A stretch of 64,000 bases of DNA, taken from Nilaparvata lugens (Eukaryota > Arthropoda > Insecta > Hemiptera > Delphacidae). Positions 26,092 through 37,848 of this stretch are shown one piece after another. The translations under genes were made by a program, and so were the position numbers. Position 1 is the first letter of the stretch. The number at the start of each line of letters is the position of its first letter. The stretch lies in NCBI RefSeq assembly GCF_014356525.2, contig NW_024090261.1:1-64000 (forward strand). The letters are read 5' to 3'. The notes below the pieces were generated by a model. That model was given only the letters and a program-made list of their open reading frames with translations. It ran no database searches and was not told the origin of the DNA.

Positions 26092-26288
26092 GTCTCTTCA
26101 CATTACGCTACGCTACGTCTTCTGAAGACGCAGCTGTCGTAACTCTCAAGATTGAACGCTACATCAGCGTTCAAATCCCATTTACATCAGCGTAGCGTAG
26201 CTTCCAAAGTTGGGAGAGAGGACGGCTACGTACGGTATATTCCGAAGACGTAGCGTTTTCAGCGTAGCGTAACATAATGTGAAGAGAC
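26092..26288. mobile_element. MITE-like inverted-repeat element
   Basis: Left end GTCTCTTCACATTACGCTAC and right end GTAGCGTAACATAATGTGAAGAGAC are inverse apart from small gaps. Inner segments GACGTAGCG / CGCTACGTC and AACGCTACATCAGCGTT are also inverted. It is about 200 bp, has no coding content and lies between IDGF and POFUT2. Confidence 0.65.
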
Positions 26289-26289
26289 A

Positions 26290-28337
26290 TTGCGGCGCAA
26301 TGTGCTATTAGAAGAACAACAATATTCTGTACACCGGTCACACCCAAGATTAACTCACAACTTCATACTACATATTGCCCAATATGTAAAAAAGGACAAC
26401 AATTTCTATTCAAGTAGATTTTAGTGGTATTTTATCATTCATAATAGTGGGTTATCCTTCCCCCTGTAATGGAATGAACGGGATGCTCATAAAACAATTA
26501 TGTTGAATAATTTTTGTTGTTGAATGTTTGTTTGTTGTTACCCATATTATGTATGTTGAATTTTTGAGTGTCCTTTTAGAATATAGCCTACGCTAGGTCT
26601 TCAATGGTTCAGAAGAGAGATATATATAGTCAAATTAAAAATCATTTTATTGGAAAAAATATTTCTTTATTGCACAAACTGATACTAAGAATGAGGATGC
26701 GATTGATAATTTTTTATCTATTTTATAATTTATTTTGATAATTTTTTACTGCTACCGGTAATATATATTATATATTATTATCTCCTCCACAACCAAAAAA
26801 TTGATTTGGTAGATAACTCGAATTACAATGCTTTATAAATCAAAGCAAGTTGATATTTTCATCAGTATATGATTTTATTGGCTCCTATGAAAAATGGAAT
26901 AGCAATATCATTCTCCAATTCCTCATCTTCTAACATTCCCATTTCAGAGCTATCCAGTTGTCTCATTACGTCCAGCATTTACTTTTCCGTATTCACTGCA
27001 AAAAAAACATGTTGACATATAATTTTATTACAGTTCCGGTACTTGAGTATAGTGTTTTATAGGGCTACCGGTACTCAATATTTTGCTTAAAAAGAACTAT
27101 ACAGTAGCCTAGTAGTAGGTCTACCTATATAGTATCATTTTTTACTTTCATTGCCCCATCTGCACATACAGCATAGGTGAGGAAAATGTTATTGCTTCCA
27201 AAAAAATATTCAAGATACCCCAATTTCAAGATGCATTTATTACCTATATTATGGTTCAAGGTCCACCAAGTCAAAAACTTTTTTAGGATGGTATGTTGTG
27301 TGGAAGCCTTGCCTTTCCTTAAATTAAATAAGAGTGTCCTCCGAGATCGTTGAAGGGGTTATCGTCCTTATTAGGAGGCTTTCTAAATATGGCATTCATC
27401 CGTATCCGAACAATACTACCTATTGTTTATGAATTGAGATCATTCGGAGAAATATTATAAGATTTGAGAAAATAAATATTCTTTTTCCAACTTATATTTT
27501 CTCATATGAATCATTTATTAACTAGAATTATAGAATCTACTGATATTGAATTATGAACAATTATTGTTGTTCCTACAATAAAAAGTAAAGAAAAAAGTTT
27601 CACAAATACGAAAACAAGAAGTAACATTGCCGCCTATACTAATAACATAATTGAGAATATCAGAAGATTTAATGGTAAGACTTCGATGGGATTTGAAAGC
27701 AATATGATGTAGTTTTTGAGAAAAAAAGACTCACAAAGTTGTTTAATGTAGCATTGCGAATAAAGAGCAAATATTTTTTTTAAGCTCAAATGACTAGACA
27801 TCTTTTGGTAAACACTTCCTAAAATTATACATTCCATATACATACATAATATATGTTTATTCTCATCTAATGACTAAACTAAACAATTGCCTGATTCATT
27901 ACGTAGACTATGCATATAAACAATAGTTTAGTCGTTTAGGACGTTTTATTTATGAATTAAAAATTTCTTGTGGACTACTATAATAGATTAATCATTTTGG
28001 AATTTTTTCACTCCAATTTTTCAAATAACGCGGGCAAGCATGCGATTGGACAAAACTGATGTCAGCGCTACAGCTGGCATCAGCTGTCAAAGCGTGAGCA
28101 GGTTTTTGATATTGAGGTTATGTTATGGTTAAGCTGCTTTGATTTTGTTTTCAAGATTGTCAGTGGTGAATTAATAGCAGAGCATTTTTTTAAAATTCTT
28201 TATTTTAAAAAGTAAAAGTTACTTTATACCTTAATCATGGTTAATAAAACTTATGTTTATCAATTTTGTTAACTGGAAGAGGTACAAAATTACACTTGAG
28301 TTACCTGGAAAAATAATTTAGTTGACAAATTTGTGTG
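26290..28337. other. Intergenic region between IDGF and POFUT2
   Basis: No gene recognised. It contains a fragment of the 8939-9779 repeat family near 27140-27260. A less AT-rich stretch at about 28025-28110 (cgcgggcaagcatgcg... cagcgctacagctggcatc) may be the POFUT2 promoter region. No TATA box is evident at a fixed distance. Confidence 0.5.
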
Positions 28338-28465
28338 ATGATTAGGATTAGGCATACACATTATTTATTGTTTCTAACTTTAATTGCTGTGTTTTTAAAA
28401 TATTCTTCCGGACAGTTCTGCACTAAAGATGGAGAATGTTCAGATAAATCATCTCTTCTATCTAG
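28338..28465 (+). CDS. POFUT2: POFUT2 exon 1: signal sequence
   Basis: It starts [20 protein letters not shown], a basic then hydrophobic signal or anchor, and ends SSLLS plus AG before donor GTAAGT. No earlier in-frame ATG with better context is apparent. Confidence 0.88.
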
Positions 28466-31400
28466 GTAAGTAATAGCCTATTTTGTATTAAATAACTCCT
28501 ATTGATTTAGATTATTTTATGGATATATAAATCTATCAAATTATTGATGGAGATTAAACCTAAGAATTGTTTCAAGATGCAAGATATGGAGCATGCTATT
28601 GCATCATTGCATGCATGAATTTACGTACATGTAGCCTACCGTACTATAAACTATATGAACAGTAAATAAATTGGAAGACTGTTTAAACGGTTGAATAAGT
28701 AGTCCTAGACCCGGTTGCACAACACCCGGTTAAATTTAAACCGTGATTAATTTTACGAGACCCAATCAGAGAAAGAGTTTTTAAAAAGACGGCTTCTCTG
28801 ATTGGTTCTCGTGGAATTAATCACGGTTAAAATTTAACCGGCTTCCAATCTTTTCTTGTCTATGTTATTTTTATGTTACAGGTACATCCTCTATGATGTT
28901 AATAGACCCGAAGGATTCAACTTGAGACGTGATGTTTACATGAGATTGGCCATTTTTGTACGAGAATATGCAAAAACTTTTCATCAAGATGCTCACTTGG
29001 TAAATATAGGCCTACCTTAGTCTTTGTTGGATTTTCCGCGAGAAAGTGTTGAGAAGTCACACATTAAATGTGATGCATGGATGAATTTATAGAAAATTTA
29101 GGTGGTCATTGTTTAATTCATCATCAATCGTTCACCAGTTTATTCAACTGGTTAACAGTTTTTAAAAAATATCGTTATTTCGATCCATCCCTTTCCCACC
29201 TCTGGAACCCAATTTTGGTTCAAAAATCTTGATTCTCCCACAATCCCGTCTCTGAAACTTTAACTTCACCCTCATAATTGAGTTTAAAATATTTTAGTTT
29301 TGATAACATACAGATCTATTCATCAATTTCATACTCAAAAACTACTAATACAGTAATTTCAATCCCAATTCAATTTATTCATTCATTTATACACACAAGA
29401 TACAATACAAATATACTAATGAATAGATGCAAAAAATAACAAGAGTCAAAATATACTAAATCAAGAACTTTGATGCAAAAAAGGGGGAGGTTTGAAGGTT
29501 TTTCCAACTATGTTTAGGCCTATCCATGCACTAGGAAGGTAATGGATAGGATGGGAAAAACTATAAGACCAGGTAGTGGAAAATAATTTTAAAAACTAGG
29601 GAAATTACTATAAGGATTACGGAATAGAGAAGTATCTGTAAGCAAGCACACAAGTCGGAAGAATACTCATTGTGATGGCTTCTATCACTAATGATGTCAC
29701 CCATTAATAATAAAATTCATTCCAAAGGAAATCCTTATATTTTTATGATTTTAAAACTTATGTTTCACTTATAAAATGTATAATGGGGCTATGTCCAATT
29801 TCTGCAGGTCCTTCCTCCCTGGGACTCGCTCTATCATTGGCAAACTCCTGAAGAAGAGATTGGCAATCAAAAACAGTTATTTTGGGACAATTTCTTTGAT
29901 GTGCCCAGCATGAAAGAATTTGCTCCGGTTTTAGAAATGCATGAATTTCTTGAAGGTGGGTCAAACAATTGATGTTAATCATACTTACTTAAAATAGCAA
30001 GGTATTCAATTCTGTAGAATCCTAAGTAGCTATTGATTTCCATAATTAAATATTTCCCTGTGTAAGATGTAAGATCTTAAGCACAAAGTCCCATTAATAA
30101 TGTGAAATAGATGAATTTCCATTTTTAAGCAAATGGATAATTTACTACATTCAATTTTCTAAAATAAATCATTACTTGTGCTATCTCAGATGTAAGAAAG
30201 GAAGATTCTGACCACAAAGCCCCATTATTCAATGTGAAATAGATGAATTACCATTTCTAAGCAAATGGATGGTCTAATACATTCAATTTTCTAAAATAAA
30301 TAATTACTTGAGCTATCTCAGATGAAGTAGAACTGGGCCATTAATTTGTAATCAAATTATTTATGGAATGTGTAACCCCATTATTCAATGTGAAATAGAT
30401 GAATTTCCATTTCTAAGCAAATGGATAATTTACTACATTCAATTTTCTTAAATAAATAATTACTTCAGCTATCTCAGATGAAGTAGAACTGGACAATTAT
30501 TTTGGAATCAAATTAGTGTGTTTTAGTAAATTAGTGTATATCCCACATACTCAGTGTCATCCCTTATCTTTTTAGCTCTTATCAAGCTTGATTAGGTGAT
30601 AACACTATATTTACAGTATTCAATTTTTGATTATCTTTATCGGGCTCTTCATAGACTTCCAAAAACGTAAACCTTGTACTTTCCAACGAGCGATAGATAA
30701 CTGGCAGCATATTCCTCACAATATTGAGATAATTGTGCATGTGTCATATTTGATAGAGAATAAGTCTGACACAATTTTTTTCGCATAACCCATATATTTC
30801 TATTGTGTCAAATGTGCTTTGAATATGGTGAAATTTTATTATTGATGTTCATTGATGATTCAATTTTTAGGTGTGAAGCAATTCAAGGTAGATGAAGTTT
30901 TCATTTTGCAACATTACAAAGATCTGTTTGAATCGAAAGATGGCCTGATCGACTGGAAACCAAGATGGAAGAAAACTTCATGCAATCAGCCAGATTCATC
31001 ACGGAAGTTTCGGTGAGTAATATCTCAGATGTAATCATTTTGTTCCACAGCTTAGCTATACAATATTTTTATTAATTATTTAAAAGCTAAGCTACGGAAA
31101 CCTTGAAAACCTATTTGATAAACAGCAGCAATGGATAAAAACTATATTTTCATGAAAGTTATATGACTGAAAACTGCATACAACCACTATATTTTACTGT
31201 TAAGTTGTTCAGTCAGCATAGTTGTAATTAGCTATTAGAGTGCTATTGTTAATAAATTCTACATCAAACTTCGAGCTAGACGGACGGACTCCTCTAAATG
31301 TAAATCAAAGTAGGTAATACTTATAAAATGTATTTGAAATAAATTTGAAGCTTTTTTAAAAAAGTGAATTGTTTATTGACGAACCATAATTTGAATTAAT

Positions 31401-34400
31401 CTTGACATTAGTCAACGACAGTTGGTGAATAAATGCAAAATACATTTTTATTTAAAAAATGAAGCACAACACGTGATGGATAAACGCAAGGTAAGTTATA
31501 ATGAATAATCTTTTGCTAATACTTCAATAAATTTGATGGGAAAAAATTATATAGGAATAATTATTAATACAGACTCATATGTATCTTTTTTATAAAAGGA
31601 GAACACTTTTCACATTAGACAATACATTTAGGTAGTAAAGTAGCAAAAAGTAAACTGAAATTAATTGTTTTCCTCAATAACAAACTATTCAAAGTCCATT
31701 GCTATGGCACTCAGAAATAACACATTTGACGGCACATCACCCCCCCCCCGGCGGACAATTTAGCTATAAGTTGAAATGTTACTGAATTTGACTCTTCTGC
31801 CTGACCGTGTGGTATACCCAGAACTTGGTGTGAGTTTGGTTCTCTCCAAAGACTCTGGATCCTGTTCCGGGACCGGTTTTGATCTTGAATGTGGGTTTTT
31901 GTTTTGATAAATCTTGAGTGTAATTGTGTTTTTGTCTCGGTCAAGATTTATATTTATATTTAAAAAAAAGAGCTTTAAACGTGCCTTTAAAACTGTATGT
32001 TGGTTGAATATTCTATACTTAATGGTAGTTGGTAGTGTTGAATTCTAACAACGCACAAATGATGAGGATTAGAAAGCGTGGAAGACCAAGGAAGAGGTGG
32101 TCAGGGGATGTGGAGGAGGACTTGCACATCATGTTTGTGCGGTCGTGGAGGAGAAAAGCAGAAGACAGAGAAGCATGGAGGAAAATCGTGAAGGAGGCCA
32201 AGGTCCACACCGGACTGTAGAGCCAGCGAAAGTAAAGTAAGGTAGGGTTGAATTGGTGCGAGTCTTTTACGGTTCTGTTGATAAGCATAGACAGTGGTCT
32301 GTGAAAATCATTGACATCTGTGTGGAACAGAGAAGGAAATTATTATTATTATAAAAGTGTGTAATGTAATTGAAAAGAATGAAAATATGTTTTTGTTTGC
32401 AGGAAAATCAAAGATGATGAATATGAAGTGAATTTGTGGGGCTACAAAAATATAACTGCCAAAAATGTTCATTGTATATCTTTCCAAGGCGAGGCATCTC
32501 TTATAGCTGAGTTACTCGACTTTTACAGACCAAGGTCAGTGCAAATGACATTTCGTTTTATCTTTACATGACGGCATCGTTTCTCTAGAGCTAGACTTGA
32601 AGTAAAATCATATGTACTATGATGAAAACACAAATTGAAATTTTCAACCGCTTTCATATAAAAGTGGTTATGGATAAAATTGTTTGACAATTTCAATTAG
32701 TGTTTTCGCACAAGTTTGGGACAAATTTGTTCTCGCACATGTGGACACAAATGAATGTTTGGCATTTTTGTTTCATTTCAGGATTGCTGTAATTGATCAC
32801 GCAGAAGTAGCGCTTCACCATAATTTCGGAGGACCCACCTACTGGAAGAGTAGAAGAAGTATGCGCTTTAACAAGCAGCTCGTCAAATTGGCAACTGATT
32901 CTAGGAACGAGTTTTTGAATTCAAACGATATCACGGATAAAACATCAAGACCTGACGATTGGAAGCAAGAAAAGGTAGACTTATATTCATATATTTGCCA
33001 CTCCTCAGTCAATTTTCGATTTTGTATAATATGCTCAGCAGAGTGAACCAACATGTACTTATCAAAAACTTTGCAACAGACAGATCCGCTACTGCAAATA
33101 TTTACCTTGTTGTTTATTGACAACAGGGTAAACAGCTAGATGGAAATCCGATGAGCGCTACTATTCAAAAATTATTTGTCAACCCGGGAATTATAAATAA
33201 ATAATTATACATCTTGAGAATGTGTACAGTTGAGTGAAAATCAAAGTGATTGGTCTGAATATATATCTTGAGGATCTATTCAGTTGTGTAAAAATGTATT
33301 CGAGCCGGTAACTCGTTCGTAGTAGAGAAACTAAAGTCTGATAAATCTAAAACATATTACTTTTAACATGAAGAGGAGAAACCCATTTCTCCTTTCACAG
33401 TTTGTAGAAAAGACAAAGACGGTCATCCTGCGCACATTTGGATGCGCCGTGTCATTTCGTTCACGTTCTTGTGATGAACACATATCGTAATCTCACAAAA
33501 CAATATAATAATAATAATAATAATAAAAGCCTTTATTGATGTTCGAATACATTACAAGCAAGTGCACTTCTAAAACGTTAATATTATTCTGCCGGCGAAA
33601 TACCCCATGGATTAGATCCGTCTGGGGGAGAGGAGTAAGTAACATGATATTTGATTTGAAAACAAATAAAGTTGACATTCTTTTTTAGTTCAAAATAAAG
33701 AGATAGAGAAAAAAAAACTTGAGACTTAACAATACATTTGTGAATATTTGTGACAATTATTGTCTTTCACGAAGATTACTTCAGAATACAACTACTTAAC
33801 TAATGGAAATCAATATTGCCAAGTCGCCCAACGAAAGCAAAAATGATGGTACTTCAGCTCCTTCCATGTTAGCAAGCCTCTGTTCTGGTTTACGCACAAA
33901 GTGAACCACATCCTCTTCTTCTCTCAGTTGCATAGGGAGCAGAGCTTCACTGGATCATTGAATGTCCAATAATTCTTCGATGTCGTTATTTTGCAGGAGC
34001 CTGTATCAAATCGCGAGTAGCAGCCTATTTTTTCTTCACTCTTAAATGCATACTTAAGATGTTGCTTCACACAGTGGAAACGTTTCATGTTAGAATACTA
34101 TCACCTTTTTCCCAGAAATTGAAAAGTCTATGTTCTTTAAACTTTTTATTTATGTTAACTCTACTAATGAATCCAGCTAAATTGTAAGAAACTACCTCAA
34201 ATCAATATAGTTGAATATTCCGTATAGTATTATCTTCCGGATTGACGTTTTTCTCTACTTTGGCTGGCTGCGTTTTGTACGAAGAGATGAAGTTATGGTC
34301 CCTCCAGTTGTAGCTACCGCAGTGTTCTGTTTCTGATGGGCGGTTCCTTTACTTCTACGCGACGCAGAGAATGCTGATTGCGAGGCCTTCTCAAAATACT

Positions 34401-37400
34401 TTTTTAGCGCATCTTCTGTTAAATTATCCCAAGTTGTATAATTTCCATTGATTAGAAGTCCGATTCCCTTGATTTTAACGTCATAGCCAGCATCCCGCAG
34501 TTGTTTTTGGACTGAATACAACTTCTTCTTCTTTTCTCTAGTTTCCTTGTCATAGTCTGGAGACACAGATAGCTTACAGGTTTTTAATCTTGCACTATTA
34601 TTTATAATACTCTGTCTCTTCATGTTCGATACCAATGACAACATTATTGGGCGTTTGACACCTGGGCCAGCAGTTCCCAATCGTTTGACAAAATCTATAT
34701 CTGCCTCTTTCAGATCGACTTTCATTACACTATTACTCAAATCCATTATCTTCTCCATAATCTGCTCACGCCTCTCACCCTCTTTCTCCTCCATTCCATA
34801 AAATATAAGATTTTTCTCTCTACGCATGGAATCAATTACTACCCGTTGCCGCGATACCTCGATCTTCAATCTATCATTCTCCTCAGTCAGCTTATCCATT
34901 CTTTTATTTTGCTCTTCAAGTAACGATGGAATATTCAATTCACTAATCACTTGTTTAATAATTGTGAGCGTGCTATCGTTGATCTCATTTTTTATTTTCT
35001 CCAGCATTGCAAACATAACTTTCTCGCTTAATGCCATCCTGAATTTAGTTCAATACGATATAGCTAACTAGAATATTTGTATCCGTTAATTATTTGCAAA
35101 TCGAGCACTTTGTAAAACTCTCCAACTCATAATCACAACTCAGCGCAGAAAAAAAATAGGACTAGGTGGCAAAGGAAGCTGAGGGGAGCGCCAAGAGAGC
35201 TTTCAAGGCTTTTTGGAAGAAATGGAAGCTCCTGAGATGACAGGCCAAGGTAAAAGGTGAGAGAGAGGCCGGGAATAAGTGTTGGATTCTAAAGCAAAAT
35301 AAATTATCCAAGACGAAAGTGCCCATCTAGAAAACAGTACTCAAATAAAAATTCAAAATTTCCGCCCAGAGTCTACAGACCATTTTTGAAGCGAGATAGC
35401 GTTACAATCGCAAACAACAGCTGGTTGCTGTAATCAACCGTTAGTAGAATTCGGCCGTTTGGGAGGAGGGTGAGAAAAATAAGTTCCTCTACTCACCCAC
35501 TCATCACTCTGTAAAACGAAGATAAGATAATCTCCAACGAAAATGATGGCTTCTTCAATCGTTGTGTTTCTGAACAAAGTGATCGTATTGAGAAAATCGC
35601 TATATCTCAGTTAATACTTTAGGAATCGCAAATATACTTAACACAATTCTTCACAGCCCTTATTCAAACCGGTATGCAAAATTTTAGATCCCTCACTTAG
35701 CAATAAACCACTTAAATAGCTGATAATTTGGACAGCGAAAACATCAACGACTATACGTACTTATCAGTCACCCCCACTCTCCACAAAACAATATACCTGC
35801 TGCCAGTAAACAATTTTTGGAACAATGCCAGGCAATAACTGGAGGGGTGTGTTGGCGCGACGCGTTAGAAGTTGCTGCTAGGTAGTGGGAGTGATTAGTG
35901 GAGGACAGACCATCGGACCTCTTCGTCTTCGAGGAAGAGCCGTGTTAAAAGTAATATCTCACAGACTTTAGTTGAATCGTTGATTACTTTTTTAGATTTT
36001 TCAACCTTTACTTGCTATAAAAACCTATTCACTCCTAATATAGTAGTTCAATATTTTTGCAGGAGCAAAGAGATGCCATTGGTGGACCTTACTTGGCTGT
36101 ACACTTGAGGCGGAAAGATTTTCTAATTGGAAGAAGAGACAAAGTACCAACATTAGAAGAAGCCGCTAAACAAATAAAAAAACTACTTGAAAAACTAAAT
36201 TTGAACACAGTGTTTGTTGCAACTGATTCTCCCACCTTGGGTAAGAAAATCTATGTTTTATTATGCTATTCAGGTGAGGAAATTAATGCTGAATTAATTT
36301 GTTTCCTATCCAAATTCAATAACCTTGTATTCATATCTTTAAATTTTCAATGATTGAATATTTTTAGTGTGAATAGTATTTTAATACAGTATTTGTATGC
36401 AACTTGTTAGTTATATGTGTTATCCTGGAAGATCTTACAAAATCCCTTCCAACACAACAAATATTCTATTTCATTGATTAATCAATCCATCATAGATTTC
36501 CATTAAATAAGTTGCAGTTATCAATGACTTCAATCTAAGTTACCTTAAATTTATAATAACAAAATATTTATTCCACAGAATTCTTGGAATTGAAAAAACG
36601 CCTGATCGAGTACTCAGTACTTCGCTACGAACCCTCGAAACAAGTTAAACTCCTGCATAAAGATGGCGGAATTGCAATCATCGATCAAATCATTTGCTCT
36701 CATGCCAGGTGAGTTAATACTTTCAAAATGTATTTGTATGATAATAAAGTGAATAAAATATCAAAAATCGATGTTATTTTTTACAGTACTTGACTGCATG
36801 CTTCTACCATTTGGATAAGGCCAGTCAGTTTTAACTCATACAATTTTTCAAATTTCCAACAAATTTCTATCAATAACAGTTATTATTGTAGTTAATTCGG
36901 TTACTATTATTATTAAGTTACTCTTATATTACTTTTGTTCTCTCACTACAGCCACTCAGTCACTGTAAAGTCGAAATTCAGATGTTCGCAATCAGTAATG
37001 ACTGTCGACTACAAAAATTCACGAGTGGAATAGCTCGACTTCTAGCTCACACCAACGCGTGTAGAGTGAGCAAAACGGGGCAATTTTAAAATCGACCCTC
37101 GAATAAAGCAGTAAATTTGCTTAAAAACAATTTTATTTTTAATCCATCTACGTTAACTGGCATGCAAAGGGAACAAGCATTACTAAAACTGCTCCTTTAA
37201 GAAAAATATGAAAACAGTAGAGTGACTGAAAACGGGGCAATTTTAAAATCTACCCTTAAATGAAGCAGTGAATTCGCTTAAAAATAATTTTATTTGTTAA
37301 TCCATCGAATCTGACTGGCATGCAAAGGGAACAAGCATTACTTAAACTGCTCCTTTAAGAAAAATATGAAAACAGTAGTGACTCAAAACGGGGCAATTTT

Positions 37401-37848
37401 AAAATCGACCCTTAAATGAAGCAGTAAATTCGCTTAAAAAACAATTTTATCTGTTAATTCATCGAAGTTGACTGGCATGCAAAGGAAACAAGCATTACTA
37501 GGGAAGTAATATTACTAGAAGCCTAAAACTGCTCCTTTAAGAAAATTATGAAAATTGAACAAATAGCTTATGTTGCTAGTTCATACACGACATTTTTTTT
37601 ACGAAACGGTTGTAACGCTGAAAAGTGAGAAATAATTTCTGCTTAAAAGTTATTTAAACCGTTATTACAAGTATTCGATTACTGTATGTTGCAGATATTT
37701 CATTGGGTCACAAGATTCGACGTTCTCATTTCGAATTCAAGAGGAACGAGAGATTCTCGGCTTCGATCCAGATTCAACGTTCAATGGTTTCTGTGTGGAC
37801 AGTGAAACGAAGTGTGAACAGCCCTCCCGATGGAAAATAATTTACTGA
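28338..37848 (+). CDS. POFUT2: GDP-fucose protein O-fucosyltransferase 2, nine coding exons
   Basis: Nine exons (28338-28465, 28882-28999, 29808-29955, 30871-31012, 32403-32534, 32782-32974, 36063-36240, 36579-36708, 37695-37848) join in phase to 440 residues, close to the roughly 430 of animal POFUT2. The enzyme transfers fucose from GDP-fucose to Ser/Thr of folded thrombospondin type 1 repeats in the ER. Seen here: an N-terminal hydrophobic segment (residues 9-25) as signal sequence; [14 protein letters not shown] with the catalytic-loop Glu at 53 (Glu54 in the human enzyme); [19 protein letters not shown] (300-307) contributing the GDP-fucose-binding Arg; and the donor-site block [18 protein letters not shown] plus EEREILGF near the C-terminus. 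A potential N-glycan site is NIT at 195. No ER-retention tetrapeptide is seen. All landmark residues are intact, so the gene looks functional. Confidence 0.95.
28724..28843. mobile_element. Palindromic MITE in POFUT2 intron 1
   Basis: Arms ACCCGGTTAAATTTAAACCG... and its inverse ...GGTTAAAATTTAACCGG pair along about 50 bp, including ATCAGAGAA / TTCTCTGAT and GATTAATTTTACGAGA / TCTCGTGGAATTAATC. The whole element is a compact hairpin of about 120 bp with no coding content. Confidence 0.75.
28882..28999 (+). CDS. POFUT2: POFUT2 exon 2: catalytic Glu loop
   Basis: The acceptor is TTACAG. It encodes [20 protein letters not shown], containing the conserved PEGFNLRRD block, then [19 protein letters not shown]. 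The donor is GTAAAT in phase 0. Confidence 0.92.
29808..29955 (+). CDS. POFUT2: POFUT2 exon 3
   Basis: The acceptor is TCTGCAG. It encodes [20 protein letters not shown], then [20 protein letters not shown], a conserved POFUT2 segment. The donor is GTGGGT in phase 1. Confidence 0.92.
30090..30485. repeat. Three direct repeats in POFUT2 intron 3
   Basis: Three copies, starting near 30090, 30221 and 30377, of a unit of about 105 bp running from CCCATTA...TGTGAAATAGATGAATT through CATTTCTAAGCAAATGGAT to CATTCAATTTTCT and GCTATCTCAGATG. Spacers differ in length, the last carrying an extra GAAGTAGAACTGG segment. Non-coding. Confidence 0.75.
30871..31012 (+). CDS. POFUT2: POFUT2 exon 4
   Basis: The acceptor is TTTTTAG. 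It encodes [20 protein letters not shown], then a basic tryptophan-containing stretch ([11 protein letters not shown]). The donor GTGAGT leaves CG, completed by G of exon 5 to Arg. Confidence 0.9.
31013..32402 (+). other. POFUT2 intron 4 with LINE remnant
   Basis: Mostly AT-rich sequence. It contains a homopolymeric C run near 31740 and a short LINE C-terminal remnant at 32029-32220. No exon was found. Confidence 0.6.
32029..32220 (+). mobile_element. Remnant of a LINE ORF2 C-terminus
   Basis: The frame encodes [17 protein letters not shown]...[24 protein letters not shown] and a stop. This has the GRP-x-RW ... W-x2-x-DR-x-W signature at the end of many RTE-like arthropod retrotransposons, and the same signature closes the larger element at 47.2 kb. 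Nothing upstream extends the homology, so it is a 5'-truncated insertion within the POFUT2 intron. Confidence 0.5.
32403..32534 (+). CDS. POFUT2: POFUT2 exon 5
   Basis: The acceptor is TTTGCAG. It encodes [20 protein letters not shown] then [20 protein letters not shown]. It holds the potential glycosylation site NIT. The donor is GTCAGT. Confidence 0.9.
32782..32974 (+). CDS. POFUT2: POFUT2 exon 6
   Basis: The acceptor is ATTTCAG. It encodes [20 protein letters not shown] (the conserved HAE block), then [20 protein letters not shown] and ends RPDDWKQEK. The donor is GTAGAC in phase 0; reading on past it gives only intronic residues before a stop. Confidence 0.9.
33508..35100 (-). mobile_element. 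LINE derivative retaining ORF1 and 3' end, ORF2 mostly deleted
   Basis: Reading on the minus strand: an intact ORF1 (34255-35037), about 250 bp of non-coding sequence, then a short frame-broken remnant near 33900-33990 with C-x2-C and [10 protein letters not shown], resembling the C-terminal zinc finger of LINE ORF2. A 3' end with AATAAAGGC follows, closing in a TTA-repeat tail (33508-33530). Endonuclease and reverse transcriptase are absent, so the copy is internally deleted and depended on enzymes in trans. Confidence 0.65.
34255..35037 (-). CDS. LINE ORF1-like protein: coiled coil plus RRM-like domain
   Basis: An uninterrupted 260-residue frame. Residues about 36-74 form a charged, heptad-like coiled coil ([20 protein letters not shown]). 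Next comes [11 protein letters not shown], the RNP-like strand that opens the RRM-type domain of L1-like ORF1 proteins, and a basic region around [20 protein letters not shown]. The C-terminal tail is Ser/Lys-rich. ORF1 proteins of this kind bind retrotransposon RNA and act as chaperones. It lies antisense in the POFUT2 intron and has no partner ORF2 beside it. An ORF this clean in a deleted element is unusual. Family assignment rests on motif style only. Confidence 0.7.
   Translation of the reverse strand: MALSEKVMFAMLEKIKNEINDSTLTIIKQVISELNIPSLLEEQNKRMDKLTEENDRLKIEVSRQRVVIDSMRREKNLIFYGMEEKEGERREQIMEKIMDLSNSVMKVDLKEADIDFVKRLGTAGPGVKRPIMLSLVSNMKRQSIINNSARLKTCKLSVSPDYDKETREKKKKLYSVQKQLRDAGYDVKIKGIGLLINGNYTTWDNLTEDALKKYFEKASQSAFSASRRSKGTAHQKQNTAVATTGGTITSSLRTKRSQPK
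36063..36240 (+). CDS. POFUT2: POFUT2 exon 7: GDP-fucose-binding arginine
   Basis: The acceptor is TTTGCAG. It encodes [20 protein letters not shown], whose HLRRKDF block holds the donor-binding Arg of this family, then [20 protein letters not shown] and [10 protein letters not shown]. The donor is GTAAGA in phase 1. Confidence 0.93.
36579..36708 (+). CDS. POFUT2: POFUT2 exon 8
   Basis: The acceptor is TTCCACAG. It encodes [20 protein letters not shown], then [14 protein letters not shown], the start of the conserved nucleotide-binding block. The donor is GTGAGT. Confidence 0.92.
37066..37555. repeat. Three tandem copies of a ~157-bp unit in POFUT2 intron 8
   Basis: The segment AAAACGGGGCAATTTTAAAA starts at 37072, 37229 and 37385, a period of 156-157 bp. 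Each copy continues through TGACTGGCATGCAAAGG and ACTGCTCCTTTAAGAAAA. The third copy carries an insertion of about 20 bp (gggaagtaatattactag). A small satellite-like array, non-coding. Confidence 0.85.
37695..37848 (+). CDS. POFUT2: POFUT2 exon 9: C-terminal donor-site block and stop
   Basis: The acceptor is TTGCAG. It encodes [20 protein letters not shown], then [15 protein letters not shown], and ends RWKIIY with TGA. The Ser-Thr-Phe-Ser-Phe-Arg and EERE residues match the conserved end of POFUT2. Confidence 0.93.

Larger units (their letters stand above)
32975..36062 (+). other. POFUT2 intron 6 (3.1 kb) carrying an antisense LINE derivative
   Basis: About half of the intron is a minus-strand LINE fragment (33508-35100). 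The remainder, 35100-36040, is unremarkable sequence in which I see no exon or other element. Confidence 0.75.
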
